From Chloroflexota bacterium (GTDB taxonomy: Bacteria; Chloroflexota; Anaerolineae; J102), in assembly GCA_024276255.1 (NCBI GenBank), contig JAJRXO010000687.1:1-7285 (forward strand): a stretch of 7,285 nucleotides of DNA, written 5' to 3'. How positions within the stretch are numbered: the first letter of the stretch is position 1; each line of letters begins with the position of its first letter. The notes under the pieces were generated by a model. The model saw nothing but the letters and a program-made list of their open reading frames with translations, was not told where the DNA came from and made no database searches. Both the position numbers and the translations under genes were made by a program. Shown here one piece after another: positions 1 to 7,006 of this stretch.

Positions 1-90
1 GGACTGCGCCAGGGCCGGGAGATGCAGGTGCATAATGCCTGCCCCCACGCCGATGATGGCAAATGTAAGAGGAGCCGTAGGGTCGCTCAT
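1..90 (-). CDS. Gfo/Idh/MocA-family oxidoreductase, N-terminal 30 residues only (runs off the window)
   Basis: The reading frame starts with ATG at 90 and remains open to the window edge. The visible protein starts MSDPTAPLTFAIIGVGAG and continues IMHLHLPALAQS. A short hydrophobic beta strand (residues 9-13) runs into a glycine-rich turn G14-x-G16-x-G18 and then M20-H21, the usual opening of the NAD(P)-binding Rossmann domain of Gfo/Idh/MocA oxidoreductases. These are generally cytoplasmic enzymes that oxidise or reduce sugar hydroxyls with a tightly held or exchangeable nicotinamide cofactor. AGGAGA sits 8 nt upstream of the ATG and supports this start. The gene follows the GH31 gene by 49 nt on the same strand, so it probably belongs to the same operon. 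The C-terminal substrate domain is not visible, so no substrate can be given. Other Rossmann enzymes are possible, but the GxGxGxMH pattern and the sugar context favour this family. Confidence 0.75.
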   Translation of the reverse strand, partial: MSDPTAPLTFAIIGVGAGIMHLHLPALAQS

Positions 91-139
91 CGATTCGTCT
101 CCTGCTTCCTTCAGGGAAGGAGATATCATAGATCACATT

Positions 140-2557
140 TCATGTTTCAGTCAGGGTTTGCAGTGGCACAACGATGTGGCGGCGACCGCTATCATCCTCC
201 CATCTCTTGGCAGCCGCAACCCGCAGGGGGCGTTGTTCGCCAGGAGGAAGAATGAATTCCAGCTCGTTGTAGGGTAGGGGATAACCGTACTGGAGCCAGC
301 GCAGGCGCAGGGTCAGGAGATCTGGCTCGGCCATTATCTCCAATTCCAGCTCTGTGACCTCTCCCCGCTGATAGGCGAAACTGAAGCCGTCGTCTTCAAT
401 CAGGTTGAAGCGTCCGGCGCCCCGTTGCGGATGGGGGAAAAGATAAATCTGACGTAGATCGTCCCCCTGTTCGCCCACGTGGCGCATGAGCTTGCCCAGG
501 GGGAGAATGCCACCGTCGGGCACCAGCAGGGGAATAAGGTGCAGGGGGGCATCCAGGATAACGGATTGGCCACCATCATACCAGTCGCCACTGTGAAAGT
601 CGCACCACATGCGGCCTTGCGGCAGATACACCTGCCGCTGGCGTGCCCCGGGCTCCAATACGGAAGCCACCAACAGGTTGGGCCCCAGCATGAAGTCAAA
701 GGATTCGCTGTGTGTCCGGGGGTCGTAAGCAAAATGGTAAACTAGGGGACGGATGATGGGGTGTCCTGTACGGTGGCTTTCCACGAACAGAGTGTAGAGA
801 TAGGGCAGTAAGCGATAACGGAAGGCGATGGCCTGGCGTACCAGCGGCAAGACTTCAGGATACATCCACGGTTCATTCACCGTACCATCGCTGTTCCAGG
901 AATGGATGGTGAAACGAGGATGAAAAACGCCATTTTGCACCCAGCGTACAAAGAGCTCTGGATCGGGCCTGGGGCCGGCAAAGCCACCCACATCGTGGCC
1001 TGTGTTGGGCGCGCCCGAAAGACTCAGGCCCAGGCCCATGGGGATGTTGTATCGTAGAGTCTCCCACGACGTGTAGTTGTCGCCCGACCAAGTTTGGGCG
1101 TAACGTTGGATGCCTGGACATCCGGAGCGAGAGATGAGGAAGGGACGCTCGTCAGGATTACATTCCAGTTGCGCTTCGCGCGAGGCTCGGGCCATGAGTA
1201 ACGATTGCAGGGGCCGTATCAATCCGATGGGAATAGGGCGGCCAAAGCCATCACAACGGGCCTCGTCGTCCCAAATGGGATACTCGTTGTTGTCGTTCCA
1301 GGTGGAGTCGATGCCGATGTTGAGAATACGGTCTTTGACCCGCTGTTTCCACCAATCGTAAGCCACAGGATTGGTGAAGTCGATATGGGCACCTTCGCCG
1401 CCCCAAAAAACGCTGAGCTCGGGTGCGTCGCTGTTCGCCTGTTGTACAAAACCATCGAGTTCAGCCACTTCGTCATAGCGGGGGTGGGTGGTCAACAGGG
1501 CAGGCTTGATGTTGGCTGCCAGATGAATACCGGCGCGATGAAAATAATTGCTCAAACGTTGCGGATCAGGGATCTTTTTCAGGTTCCAGTTGAAGACATA
1601 GCGTTTTCCCTCATTGTCACTACCATAACCTGAGGAGAGATGAAACATATCGCAGGGGATGTCGTGCTGCACGCACAGATCGACGAATTGCTGCAGCTTG
1701 TTTTGTGCGTCAGGCACTTCTGTGTAGGTCATGGTCGAGGCAAGATAGCCCAAGGACCAGCGGGGCGGCAGAGCCATGTGCCCGATCAGGCGGCTGAGTT
1801 TCATGACCACATCGGGCAGGGTGGGGCCGTAAAGCAAGTAATAATCGAGATCACCGCCTTCGGCCTGGTAGTAGCGATAGGCGGGGTAGTAGTTGTCGAT
1901 TTCCTTGCCCAGATCGAAAATGGTAGTGGCCAGGTTATCATAAAGAAGGCCATAAGCGATGTCCAGCTCGGGATCAAAGGTGATATAGAAGGGGAAATGC
2001 TTGTACAGGGGATCCCCGTTGGCGGCGTTGTAGCCCAGAGCGTCCACATTCACCAGGCGATAGCGTCGTCCCTGCTTGTCCAGGGGACCGGAACGCTCGC
2101 CCAGGCCATAGTAATGTTCGCCGGGTCGACGCTTGAGATAGTGAAAGACGCTTTGGCCTGCCTTATCGTAGGGATAAGCGCGGCCGGGCAGGTCCTCGGC
2201 AAAAATGCGCCCCTGTGTGTCGGCCCACTGCAGATAAAAATCGTCCAAATGGATACGCAGGCGCAGTTGACCGGTGTCCAGTTCGATGACATGATCACCA
2301 TTATGCAAGATGAAGGAAGGCAAGCTGAATGGCGATAAATCGTGGCGTAAACGCCCCTCTCGGGGGATATCGCCCTCCTCCCCCACAATCATCCAGGTGC
2401 GATCCAGCCGGGGCGCGCCTTCGGGCCAATGTTCCACCCGCACGATATCCGCTTCGAGTACACTGATCTGTAAACGCTCGCCTTCCTGACCACGAAATAC
2501 CAGGGGATGGGTGTTGAGATCGTTGGGGACCACATGGGAGGGTCGGGTGATGCGCAC
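140..2557 (-). CDS. Glycoside hydrolase family 31 alpha-glycosidase, cytoplasmic
   Basis: This is an 805-residue GH31 enzyme, expected to hydrolyse or transfer terminal alpha-linked sugars with retention of configuration. Visible landmarks, in order: an N-terminal beta-sandwich (about 1-250) with the YYGLGER signature at 149-155; a (beta/alpha)8 barrel (about 260-600) with W420-N-D422-N-N-E425, where D422 aligns with the family nucleophile; W490-S-G-D493-N, where D493 aligns with the acid/base; and GHDVGGF at 520-526, the usual GxDxGGF loop. The C-terminal beta domains carry an EDDG motif at 721-724 as in the DUF5110-type region. The length fits a complete enzyme. There is no signal peptide or membrane segment, so it should act inside the cell on imported sugar. 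The start is GTG, two nt after the epimerase TAA, with AAGGAG 8 nt upstream; the first in-frame ATG lies far into conserved sequence. The nucleophile motif reads WNDNNE rather than the common WxDMNE, so the substrate (glucoside, xyloside, galactoside or other) is uncertain. Confidence 0.95.
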   Translation of the reverse strand: MRITRPSHVVPNDLNTHPLVFRGQEGERLQISVLEADIVRVEHWPEGAPRLDRTWMIVGEEGDIPREGRLRHDLSPFSLPSFILHNGDHVIELDTGQLRLRIHLDDFYLQWADTQGRIFAEDLPGRAYPYDKAGQSVFHYLKRRPGEHYYGLGERSGPLDKQGRRYRLVNVDALGYNAANGDPLYKHFPFYITFDPELDIAYGLLYDNLATTIFDLGKEIDNYYPAYRYYQAEGGDLDYYLLYGPTLPDVVMKLSRLIGHMALPPRWSLGYLASTMTYTEVPDAQNKLQQFVDLCVQHDIPCDMFHLSSGYGSDNEGKRYVFNWNLKKIPDPQRLSNYFHRAGIHLAANIKPALLTTHPRYDEVAELDGFVQQANSDAPELSVFWGGEGAHIDFTNPVAYDWWKQRVKDRILNIGIDSTWNDNNEYPIWDDEARCDGFGRPIPIGLIRPLQSLLMARASREAQLECNPDERPFLISRSGCPGIQRYAQTWSGDNYTSWETLRYNIPMGLGLSLSGAPNTGHDVGGFAGPRPDPELFVRWVQNGVFHPRFTIHSWNSDGTVNEPWMYPEVLPLVRQAIAFRYRLLPYLYTLFVESHRTGHPIIRPLVYHFAYDPRTHSESFDFMLGPNLLVASVLEPGARQRQVYLPQGRMWCDFHSGDWYDGGQSVILDAPLHLIPLLVPDGGILPLGKLMRHVGEQGDDLRQIYLFPHPQRGAGRFNLIEDDGFSFAYQRGEVTELELEIMAEPDLLTLRLRWLQYGYPLPYNELEFILPPGEQRPLRVAAAKRWEDDSGRRHIVVPLQTLTET

Positions 2558-2559
2558 GA

Positions 2560-3411
2560 TTAGAGCTCCTTGAGCAGACGTTGCAGGCCGGCAAATGAAC
2601 GCCGTACACCGGCTTCATGGTCGCCACCCGGCCAGAAGTGGTTTTCGATACTGATAACGCCGGCGTAGCCATCCGCTTGCAGTGCCCGCAACTGCCCGCA
2701 CACATCGACTGCGCCCGCCCCCAGCTCAACCCATTGCGGCTCACCCGTCCGCGGGTGCCGTACGGCGTCCTTGATATGCACATGCCCCAGCACATCCTTT
2801 GCCTGCTTGTAGCCATCGGGATAGGGCCTCTCTCCCACGAAAAAGGCATTGCCAGTATCCCACAGGAGCCGCAAATGAGGTGAGTTCACCTGCTTGATAA
2901 AACGTGCAGCCTCAGCGACGCTATCGAGATTGCACTCGAAGTCATTTTCCATGACCAGGACGATGCCTTCTTCTTCAGCGATTTCTACTGCTAGTTGAAA
3001 AGTTGCTAGCAGTTCGGGCCAAAGGCTTTGCACGTCTTCATCTGTTTTCCAAAAAGCGAAACAACGCACACGATTTGTTTCAAACAGGCGGGCAATGTGA
3101 GCTGCCTGCCGAATCAGCGCCAATTGATCGGCCAGATCATCCCGCTCTTCGGCGTGAAAAAGTTGCCGGCTCGACTGTCCACGCCCATGTAGACGGGATT
3201 TGAAGATAGGAGCGGCGACACAAGGGACACGCAAGCCCCGGTCTCGAATCATCGACGTCACGCGTTGCAGGTCCTCATCTTCCTGAAAGACCAGGTTCTT
3301 GTCCCAGGCACTTCGAATTTCAACCCACGCCAATCCCAGCTCTTGTACCACGCCCAGGGCATAGGCGAGGTCTTGACTGATGTCATCAGCGAAAATAGCA
3401 AAATCAAACAT
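2560..3411 (-). CDS. Sugar isomerase/epimerase-like TIM-barrel protein (AP endonuclease family 2 fold)
   Basis: This 283-residue protein has the layout of the xylose-isomerase-like TIM barrels (PF01261), which includes sugar and inosose isomerases, epimerases and dehydratases, and also the catalytic subunits of C-glycoside and 3-keto-glycoside cleaving enzymes. Likely divalent-metal ligands fall in the expected order at strand ends: E155 in VMEND (153-157), D185 in LLWDTGN (182-188), a histidine in GHVHIKD (209-215), and E256 in ISIENHF (253-259). The length is normal for the family. No signal peptide is visible. ATG at 3411 has a modest AGGA about 10 nt upstream and follows the stop of the 102-residue gene by 12 nt. 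Its place between a dehydrogenase, an unknown small protein and a glycosidase suggests it acts on an oxidised or rearranged sugar. The exact reaction cannot be told: isomerase, epimerase, dehydratase and keto-glycoside lyase are all compatible. Confidence 0.88.
   Translation of the reverse strand: MFDFAIFADDISQDLAYALGVVQELGLAWVEIRSAWDKNLVFQEDEDLQRVTSMIRDRGLRVPCVAAPIFKSRLHGRGQSSRQLFHAEERDDLADQLALIRQAAHIARLFETNRVRCFAFWKTDEDVQSLWPELLATFQLAVEIAEEEGIVLVMENDFECNLDSVAEAARFIKQVNSPHLRLLWDTGNAFFVGERPYPDGYKQAKDVLGHVHIKDAVRHPRTGEPQWVELGAGAVDVCGQLRALQADGYAGVISIENHFWPGGDHEAGVRRSFAGLQRLLKEL
2566..2571 (-). promoter_or_regulatory. Ribosome binding site deciding the GTG start of the GH31 gene
   Basis: AAGGAG on the minus strand lies inside the last codons of the upstream isomerase gene, 8 nt before the GTG at 2557. 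The stop (TAA, 2562-2560) and this GTG are separated by only 2 nt, so re-initiation by the same ribosomes is likely. The good SD spacing is why GTG was chosen over any downstream ATG. Confidence 0.75.
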
Positions 3412-3423
3412 GGTTCAGTTTTC

Positions 3424-3732
3424 CTATGGCCCGTGCACATGGCGACTGGCAGCGAGATAGTTGATAGAAGCTTCGCGACTGAGGGTATCGGGAATACAAC
3501 CTGTGTCCATCAGGATGCAGCAGCCGTCAGGTTGACCCACTTCTGTTTGTGGGACGAAAGGATTTTCGTCCGCCTTGGCATAGTGTCCCAGATCGGCCGG
3601 AAGTGGCTGGGCCGGGATCAAAGTTCGCTCGGTTTCTCCGCTGAAGAAGGATTGCGTCCAAGTGGAGATGTAATCGGTTGCCACGCCATTCAAGGTGGTG
3701 AGCATACGTTGGTTGTGCGTGACTTCAGGCAT
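3424..3732 (-). CDS. Unrecognised 102-residue protein, translationally coupled to the dehydrogenase
   Basis: I do not recognise this protein. It begins MPEVTHNQRM and ends with TAG 12 nt before the isomerase ATG. Its ATG overlaps the dehydrogenase stop in the string ATGCCTGA (8-nt overlap), a typical coupling arrangement, and no separate Shine-Dalgarno is seen. An in-frame TAG lies three codons before the ATG, so the frame cannot extend upstream. The protein is soluble-looking with no membrane segment or signal peptide. It is rich in prolines in the middle (residues 40-68) and has a cysteine-bearing stretch D69-G-C71-C72 with C79 nearby, followed by a short helix-like segment (83-96). It fills the space between two conserved genes exactly, which argues for a real gene. 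It could be a small subunit of a neighbouring enzyme, or the remnant of a larger gene; nothing in the sequence decides between these. Confidence 0.6.
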   Translation of the reverse strand: MPEVTHNQRMLTTLNGVATDYISTWTQSFFSGETERTLIPAQPLPADLGHYAKADENPFVPQTEVGQPDGCCILMDTGCIPDTLSREASINYLAASRHVHGP

Positions 3733-4741
3733 GAATCCAGTCTAGGATGACGCCGAGATAGGCCTGGGGATGAGCGGCCAGGGCGGGATATATGCTGAGG
3801 GCCTGTGATGCGGGGAGAGTGTGGGTGATCAGCCCGACGCTGCTGAGTCTGCCTTCGGCAAACCAGGCTGCCAGCTGCTGCATGGCTTGCAGCTTGTGCC
3901 AGCGACTGGCGTACGCTGGCAGTTGCTGCACCGATTCATGTGCACCCAGCAGTCGCACGCCCTTGCGATGGATCAGACTGTAGACATCCAGCTCGACCCG
4001 ACCGCGTGTGCTGCCCAACAAGACCACCCGTCCTCCCCGGGTCACCAGGTCCAGGGCCAAAGGAATCACGGCCGGACTGCCCGTGGCTTCGATGACTACA
4101 TCGGGGTCTTCACCATGACAGAGTTCATACACGGCGGCGGGGACGTCCTGCTCGCCGGCGTGCACGGTATGAATGCCCTGTTGCCGGGCGATATGCAATC
4201 GCTCAGGGATCATATCAATAGCGATGACAGGCGAGGCCCCGTTGAGGCGATAAAGCTGGGCCGCGAATTGTCCTACCAGGCCCAGACCATATACCACCAC
4301 GCTTTCGCCCAGACGCACGGGCGCCACGCGCACGGCGCTGAGGGCAATGTAGGCCAGACGGATGAGGGTGCTTTCCTTGTCGTTCAGGGCATCGGGCAAG
4401 GGGATAACTGTGGTGTAGCGGCAATCCACCACTGGCATCTCGCCGTGAGGCGCCTCAGCCAGCACCCGCTGTCCGGGTAGGAAATCAGTCACCTGGGAGC
4501 CCACGGCTTGTATGCGTCCGACCAGAGCATAGCCCGGGTAATGGGGCATCATGGGAAAAGGGGGATCGGGCAGGGTGAAACCGATATGTGCGCCGCTGTA
4601 CAGGGCCAGCTCCGTGCCAATGCTGATCAGACTGCAGAAGGCCTGGATGATGATTTCGTGGGGTCCTGGCTCGATCGGCAGCTGACAATCCTCCCATTCT
4701 ACTCGCCCGACCTCTGAAAAAAGCAAGCGTTTGTACTGCAT
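3725..4741 (-). CDS. Medium-chain dehydrogenase/reductase without the usual zinc ligands
   Basis: This 338-residue cytoplasmic protein has the two-domain MDR (alcohol dehydrogenase-like) layout: a GroES-like N-terminal domain (about 1-130), a Rossmann domain (about 140-275) and a C-terminal return to the catalytic domain. The nucleotide site shows G152-x-G154-x-x-G157, then an acidic D176 at the end of the second strand, which suggests NAD(H) over NADP(H). The catalytic region departs from classical zinc enzymes: CSLISIGTE (36-44) replaces the CGSD segment, and PGYALVG (69-75) replaces the GHE segment, so the zinc-binding histidine is a tyrosine. The four-cysteine structural zinc loop is also absent. 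The SxISxGTE...GYxxVG pattern recalls the BchC-like branch of MDR enzymes. ATG at 4741 follows the permease stop by 6 nt, with only a weak SD. It probably oxidises or reduces a sugar hydroxyl in this pathway; the substrate is unknown. Confidence 0.85.
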   Translation of the reverse strand: MQYKRLLFSEVGRVEWEDCQLPIEPGPHEIIIQAFCSLISIGTELALYSGAHIGFTLPDPPFPMMPHYPGYALVGRIQAVGSQVTDFLPGQRVLAEAPHGEMPVVDCRYTTVIPLPDALNDKESTLIRLAYIALSAVRVAPVRLGESVVVYGLGLVGQFAAQLYRLNGASPVIAIDMIPERLHIARQQGIHTVHAGEQDVPAAVYELCHGEDPDVVIEATGSPAVIPLALDLVTRGGRVVLLGSTRGRVELDVYSLIHRKGVRLLGAHESVQQLPAYASRWHKLQAMQQLAAWFAEGRLSSVGLITHTLPASQALSIYPALAAHPQAYLGVILDWIHA

Positions 4742-4747
4742 TCTGGC

Positions 4748-5809
4748 CTAGCCTTTCAAGCCAGTGGTGGCAATGCCCGTGGTGATGTGGCGTTGCAGGA
4801 TGGCAAAGACCACGGTAATGGGCAACAGCGTCATCACCGTCATGGCCAGGACATAGTGCCATTGCGTCTGCAAGTCACCCTGGAAGGAGTTCAGGCCGAC
4901 TTGCAGGGTGAAGACTTCGGTGTGGCTGAGCACGATCAGAGGCCAGAGAAAGTCGTTCCAGCGCCACATAACCGAGAAAATGGCCAGGACGGCCAGGGCG
5001 GGTTTGGCCAGGGGCAGAATCACCTGCCAGTAGATGCGCCATTCGCTGGCGCCGTCGATGCGGGCAGCGTCGATAAGTTCATCCGGGATCGTAAGCATGT
5101 ATTGGCGCAGCAAGAAGACGCCGGTAGGCGTGGCTGCGCCAGGGATAATCACGCCCCACAGGTTGTTATTCCAGCCAATCTCGGTGATGACGATGAAGAC
5201 AGGCACCAGAATGACAGAAATGGGGATGAGCAGGGTGGCAATGATCAGGACGAAAATGGCATCCCTGCCCCGGAATTCATATTTGCTGAGGGCGAAGGCG
5301 GCCATGCTGTTGATGATTAAGGTGATGATTGTCGCCACGCTGGTAACAATGACGCTGTTTCTAAGATAGATCAAGAAATTGAAACGCTTGAGAGGCTCGG
5401 TGTAGTTACTCCAGGCGAGAGCAATTTTGCGAATGGGTTGGCGCTGTCCGATGGGCACCTTGATGATTTCACCCGGATTCTGGGGATCGACCATCTGTGC
5501 CACGATGCCGACACGGCGCACCTGGGCCAGAGTCTTTTCGCTACCGTCCTCGAAAGCGACTTTGTAGAGAGGCAGAGGGTCGTCATAGCCAGGGACGACG
5601 GCGGTCTCTTGGGCGTAAGGCAAGAATTTCGGGGGAAATTCAATCAGCGCCGCCTGGGTCTTGAATGAGGACATCACGAGCCAGGTTATGGGCGCAAACA
5701 TGACGAAAACGCCGGCGAGCAGGTATAAATAGGTGAGAATATCGGAGATGTCGAAGCCGTTGCGCTGGCGGCGGCGGGTGAGAAAGGCAGCAATGCTACT
5801 GGGAACCAT
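4748..5809 (-). CDS. Sugar ABC transporter permease, MalG type (CUT1)
   Basis: This 353-residue inner-membrane permease is the second channel subunit of a binding-protein-dependent sugar importer. Hydrophobic segments are visible at about 26-48, 150-172, 184-208, 216-237, 268-292 and 318-340, the six-span MalG plan. The cytoplasmic EAA loop, where the ATPase docks, is E244-L-I-D-A-A-R-I-D-G253 followed by I264-L-P266. The protein ends in the short soluble tail TGIATTGLKG, similar to other MalG homologues. Unusually, the loop between spans 1 and 2 runs about 100 residues (49-149) and carries an insert of roughly 65 residues (about 65-130) between the usual SFKT...PP motif and the NYTEP motif (135-139). 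Homologues are often 270-300 residues, so the excess is this insert. ATG at 5809 is preceded by AGGAGA 7 nt upstream, and the last A of the previous gene's TAA is part of that SD, implying coupled translation. Confidence 0.95.
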   Translation of the reverse strand: MVPSSIAAFLTRRRQRNGFDISDILTYLYLLAGVFVMFAPITWLVMSSFKTQAALIEFPPKFLPYAQETAVVPGYDDPLPLYKVAFEDGSEKTLAQVRRVGIVAQMVDPQNPGEIIKVPIGQRQPIRKIALAWSNYTEPLKRFNFLIYLRNSVIVTSVATIITLIINSMAAFALSKYEFRGRDAIFVLIIATLLIPISVILVPVFIVITEIGWNNNLWGVIIPGAATPTGVFLLRQYMLTIPDELIDAARIDGASEWRIYWQVILPLAKPALAVLAIFSVMWRWNDFLWPLIVLSHTEVFTLQVGLNSFQGDLQTQWHYVLAMTVMTLLPITVVFAILQRHITTGIATTGLKG

Positions 5810-5816
5810 GAGCGGT

Positions 5817-5821
5817 CTCCT
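5817..5821 (-). promoter_or_regulatory. Ribosome binding site of the MalG-type permease, overlapping the upstream stop codon
   Basis: AGGAG lies 7 nt before the ATG at 5809 and shares its first A with the TAA stop (5823-5821) of the MalF-type permease gene. Stop and SD overlap in the string TAAGGAG, so termination of the first permease delivers ribosomes to the second, as suits two subunits needed in equal amounts. Confidence 0.75.
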
Positions 5822-6864
5822 TAGGCGACTTCTGAGGCGCGGCCCAGACGTAACTGAATGAGAGTCAACACCAGCAAGACGCTGCCCATGACCAGGGAGG
5901 CCGCGGCCGCCAGGCCACGTTGTGGAATCTGGTTGGCAAATGCGGTGTTGTAAATATATTGCACTAGGTACAAAGTGGCGGTTCCTGGGCCACCGCCGGT
6001 CAGGACAAAGACCTGGTCAAAAACCTGGACGGCGCGAATCAAAGAAAGCACCAGCACGACAAAGAGGGTGGGCATGAGCAGGGGCAGTGTGATATAGCGG
6101 AAGCTCTGCCAGCGGTCGGTACCATCGATGGCGCCGGCCTCATACAGCTCTGGGGGAATCGATTGCAGACCAGCGAGAAGGATGAGCGTATAAAAGCCCA
6201 TCAGCGCCCAGATACTGACGAGAACCACCCAAAAGGTAGCCAGACGCGGGTCCAGGAGCCAGGGGACTTTATCGCCGCCCATGGCAGTGACAAACACGTT
6301 GAGTACGCCTTCGCGTTGTAAAATCCATTTCCAGATAAGGGCTACCACCACAGGCGAAAGGAGTACGGGGTAGAAAAAGACCGAACGGAAAAAGCCCCGG
6401 CCGCGAATTTCACGGTTGAGGATGAGGGCGGTGATCAATGAGACGAGCACCATTCCCCCCACCTGAAAGACGACAAAACCGGCTGTATTGTAAACCGCCC
6501 GCCAGAACAGATCTTCATTGCAAGTACCTGGTTGGAGATAGTTCTGACAATCGAAAAGGACCCGAAAGTTCTCTAGCCCCACGAATTGGCGATCCTGCGG
6601 GAATAGCTTGGTGCCACCGGTCATCGAGTAGTAGATGTTGAGCAACATCGGGAACAGAACAAAGATGCCAAATATGAGCATATTGGGCAGGAGGAAAATA
6701 TACGCCATGCGTTTGATGCCGATGGCATTCTGGAGCGGCTCAAAAATAAAATCAAAAAACCGCATAATCATATCGACAATGCTCGATCCCAAGCGGCTCA
6801 AAGCATGCCCACGCCTGTTTTTTATCGGCGGGGGCAGATTGTCCGACTCACTGCTTTGAATCAT
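5821..6864 (-). CDS. Sugar ABC transporter permease, MalF/UgpA type (CUT1)
   Basis: This 347-residue permease would pair with the MalG-type subunit to form the import channel. Hydrophobic spans lie at about 53-75, 123-148, 158-181, 208-232, 262-286 and 316-338. The cytoplasmic ATPase-docking loop is E239-L-Y-E-A-G-A-I-D-G248 followed by I258-T-L-P261, an EAG variant of the EAA motif. VFVLTGGGPG (285-294), before the last span, is typical of the family. The N-terminus has about 50 cytoplasmic residues before span 1. The loop between spans 1 and 2 holds a cysteine pair, C106 and C115. The frame stays open for 68 further codons up to an ATG at 7068, but that stretch is basic, low in hydrophobic character and overlaps a hairpin; ATG at 6864 has GGGAG 7 nt upstream and gives a family-like N-terminus, so 6864 is chosen. 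TAA stops the gene 11 nt before the next ATG. Confidence 0.93.
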   Translation of the reverse strand: MIQSSESDNLPPPIKNRRGHALSRLGSSIVDMIMRFFDFIFEPLQNAIGIKRMAYIFLLPNMLIFGIFVLFPMLLNIYYSMTGGTKLFPQDRQFVGLENFRVLFDCQNYLQPGTCNEDLFWRAVYNTAGFVVFQVGGMVLVSLITALILNREIRGRGFFRSVFFYPVLLSPVVVALIWKWILQREGVLNVFVTAMGGDKVPWLLDPRLATFWVVLVSIWALMGFYTLILLAGLQSIPPELYEAGAIDGTDRWQSFRYITLPLLMPTLFVVLVLSLIRAVQVFDQVFVLTGGGPGTATLYLVQYIYNTAFANQIPQRGLAAAASLVMGSVLLVLTLIQLRLGRASEVA

Positions 6865-6871
6865 GTTGGCG

Positions 6872-6876
6872 CTCCC
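6872..6876 (-). promoter_or_regulatory. Ribosome binding site deciding the start of the MalF-type permease
   Basis: GGGAG on the minus strand lies 7 nt upstream of the ATG at 6864. The more distant in-frame ATG at 7068 has no comparable site and would add a 68-residue leader unlike other permeases of the family. This supports the shorter protein. Confidence 0.65.
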
Positions 6877-7006
6877 GAATTCTAATGGGCGCTGGCTGTG
6901 GACGAGGGCTGGCGGGGTGCCAGGCATATGCCGCCTTTCAGCGGATGAGCCACCGTGTTGGAATTCAACCTGGCTTGCCCTGAATCTGGCCACAGAAAAC
7001 GATGGG

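Noticed and set aside
91..139. Small inverted repeat CTTCC...GGAAG in the GH31 to oxidoreductase gap, as a possible terminator
   Set aside because: The stem is only 5 bp, has no U-run and lies directly before the ribosome site of the next gene; too weak to call.
1640..2338. Plus-strand open frame of 232 codons
   Set aside because: It lies wholly antisense to conserved GH31 sequence, has no recognisable domain and follows from codon bias of the real gene.
3265..3750. Plus-strand open frame of 161 codons opposite the 102-residue gene
   Set aside because: It starts inside the antisense of the isomerase gene and runs against the operon, whereas the minus-strand frame fits the gene spacing exactly.
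3821..4480. Plus-strand open frame of 219 codons opposite the dehydrogenase
   Set aside because: Its His/Gln/Gly-rich composition is typical of antisense frames, and the minus-strand gene carries clear family motifs.
4787..5320. Plus-strand open frame with long Asp/Gln/His/Gly-rich stretches
   Set aside because: This is the mirror of hydrophobic permease codons (for example Ile/Val codons reading as Asp/Asn); no independent support.
6885..7006. Possible internal promoter for the permease genes (TTGAAT-like element on the minus strand)
   Set aside because: No acceptable -10 element is found at 16-18 nt spacing.
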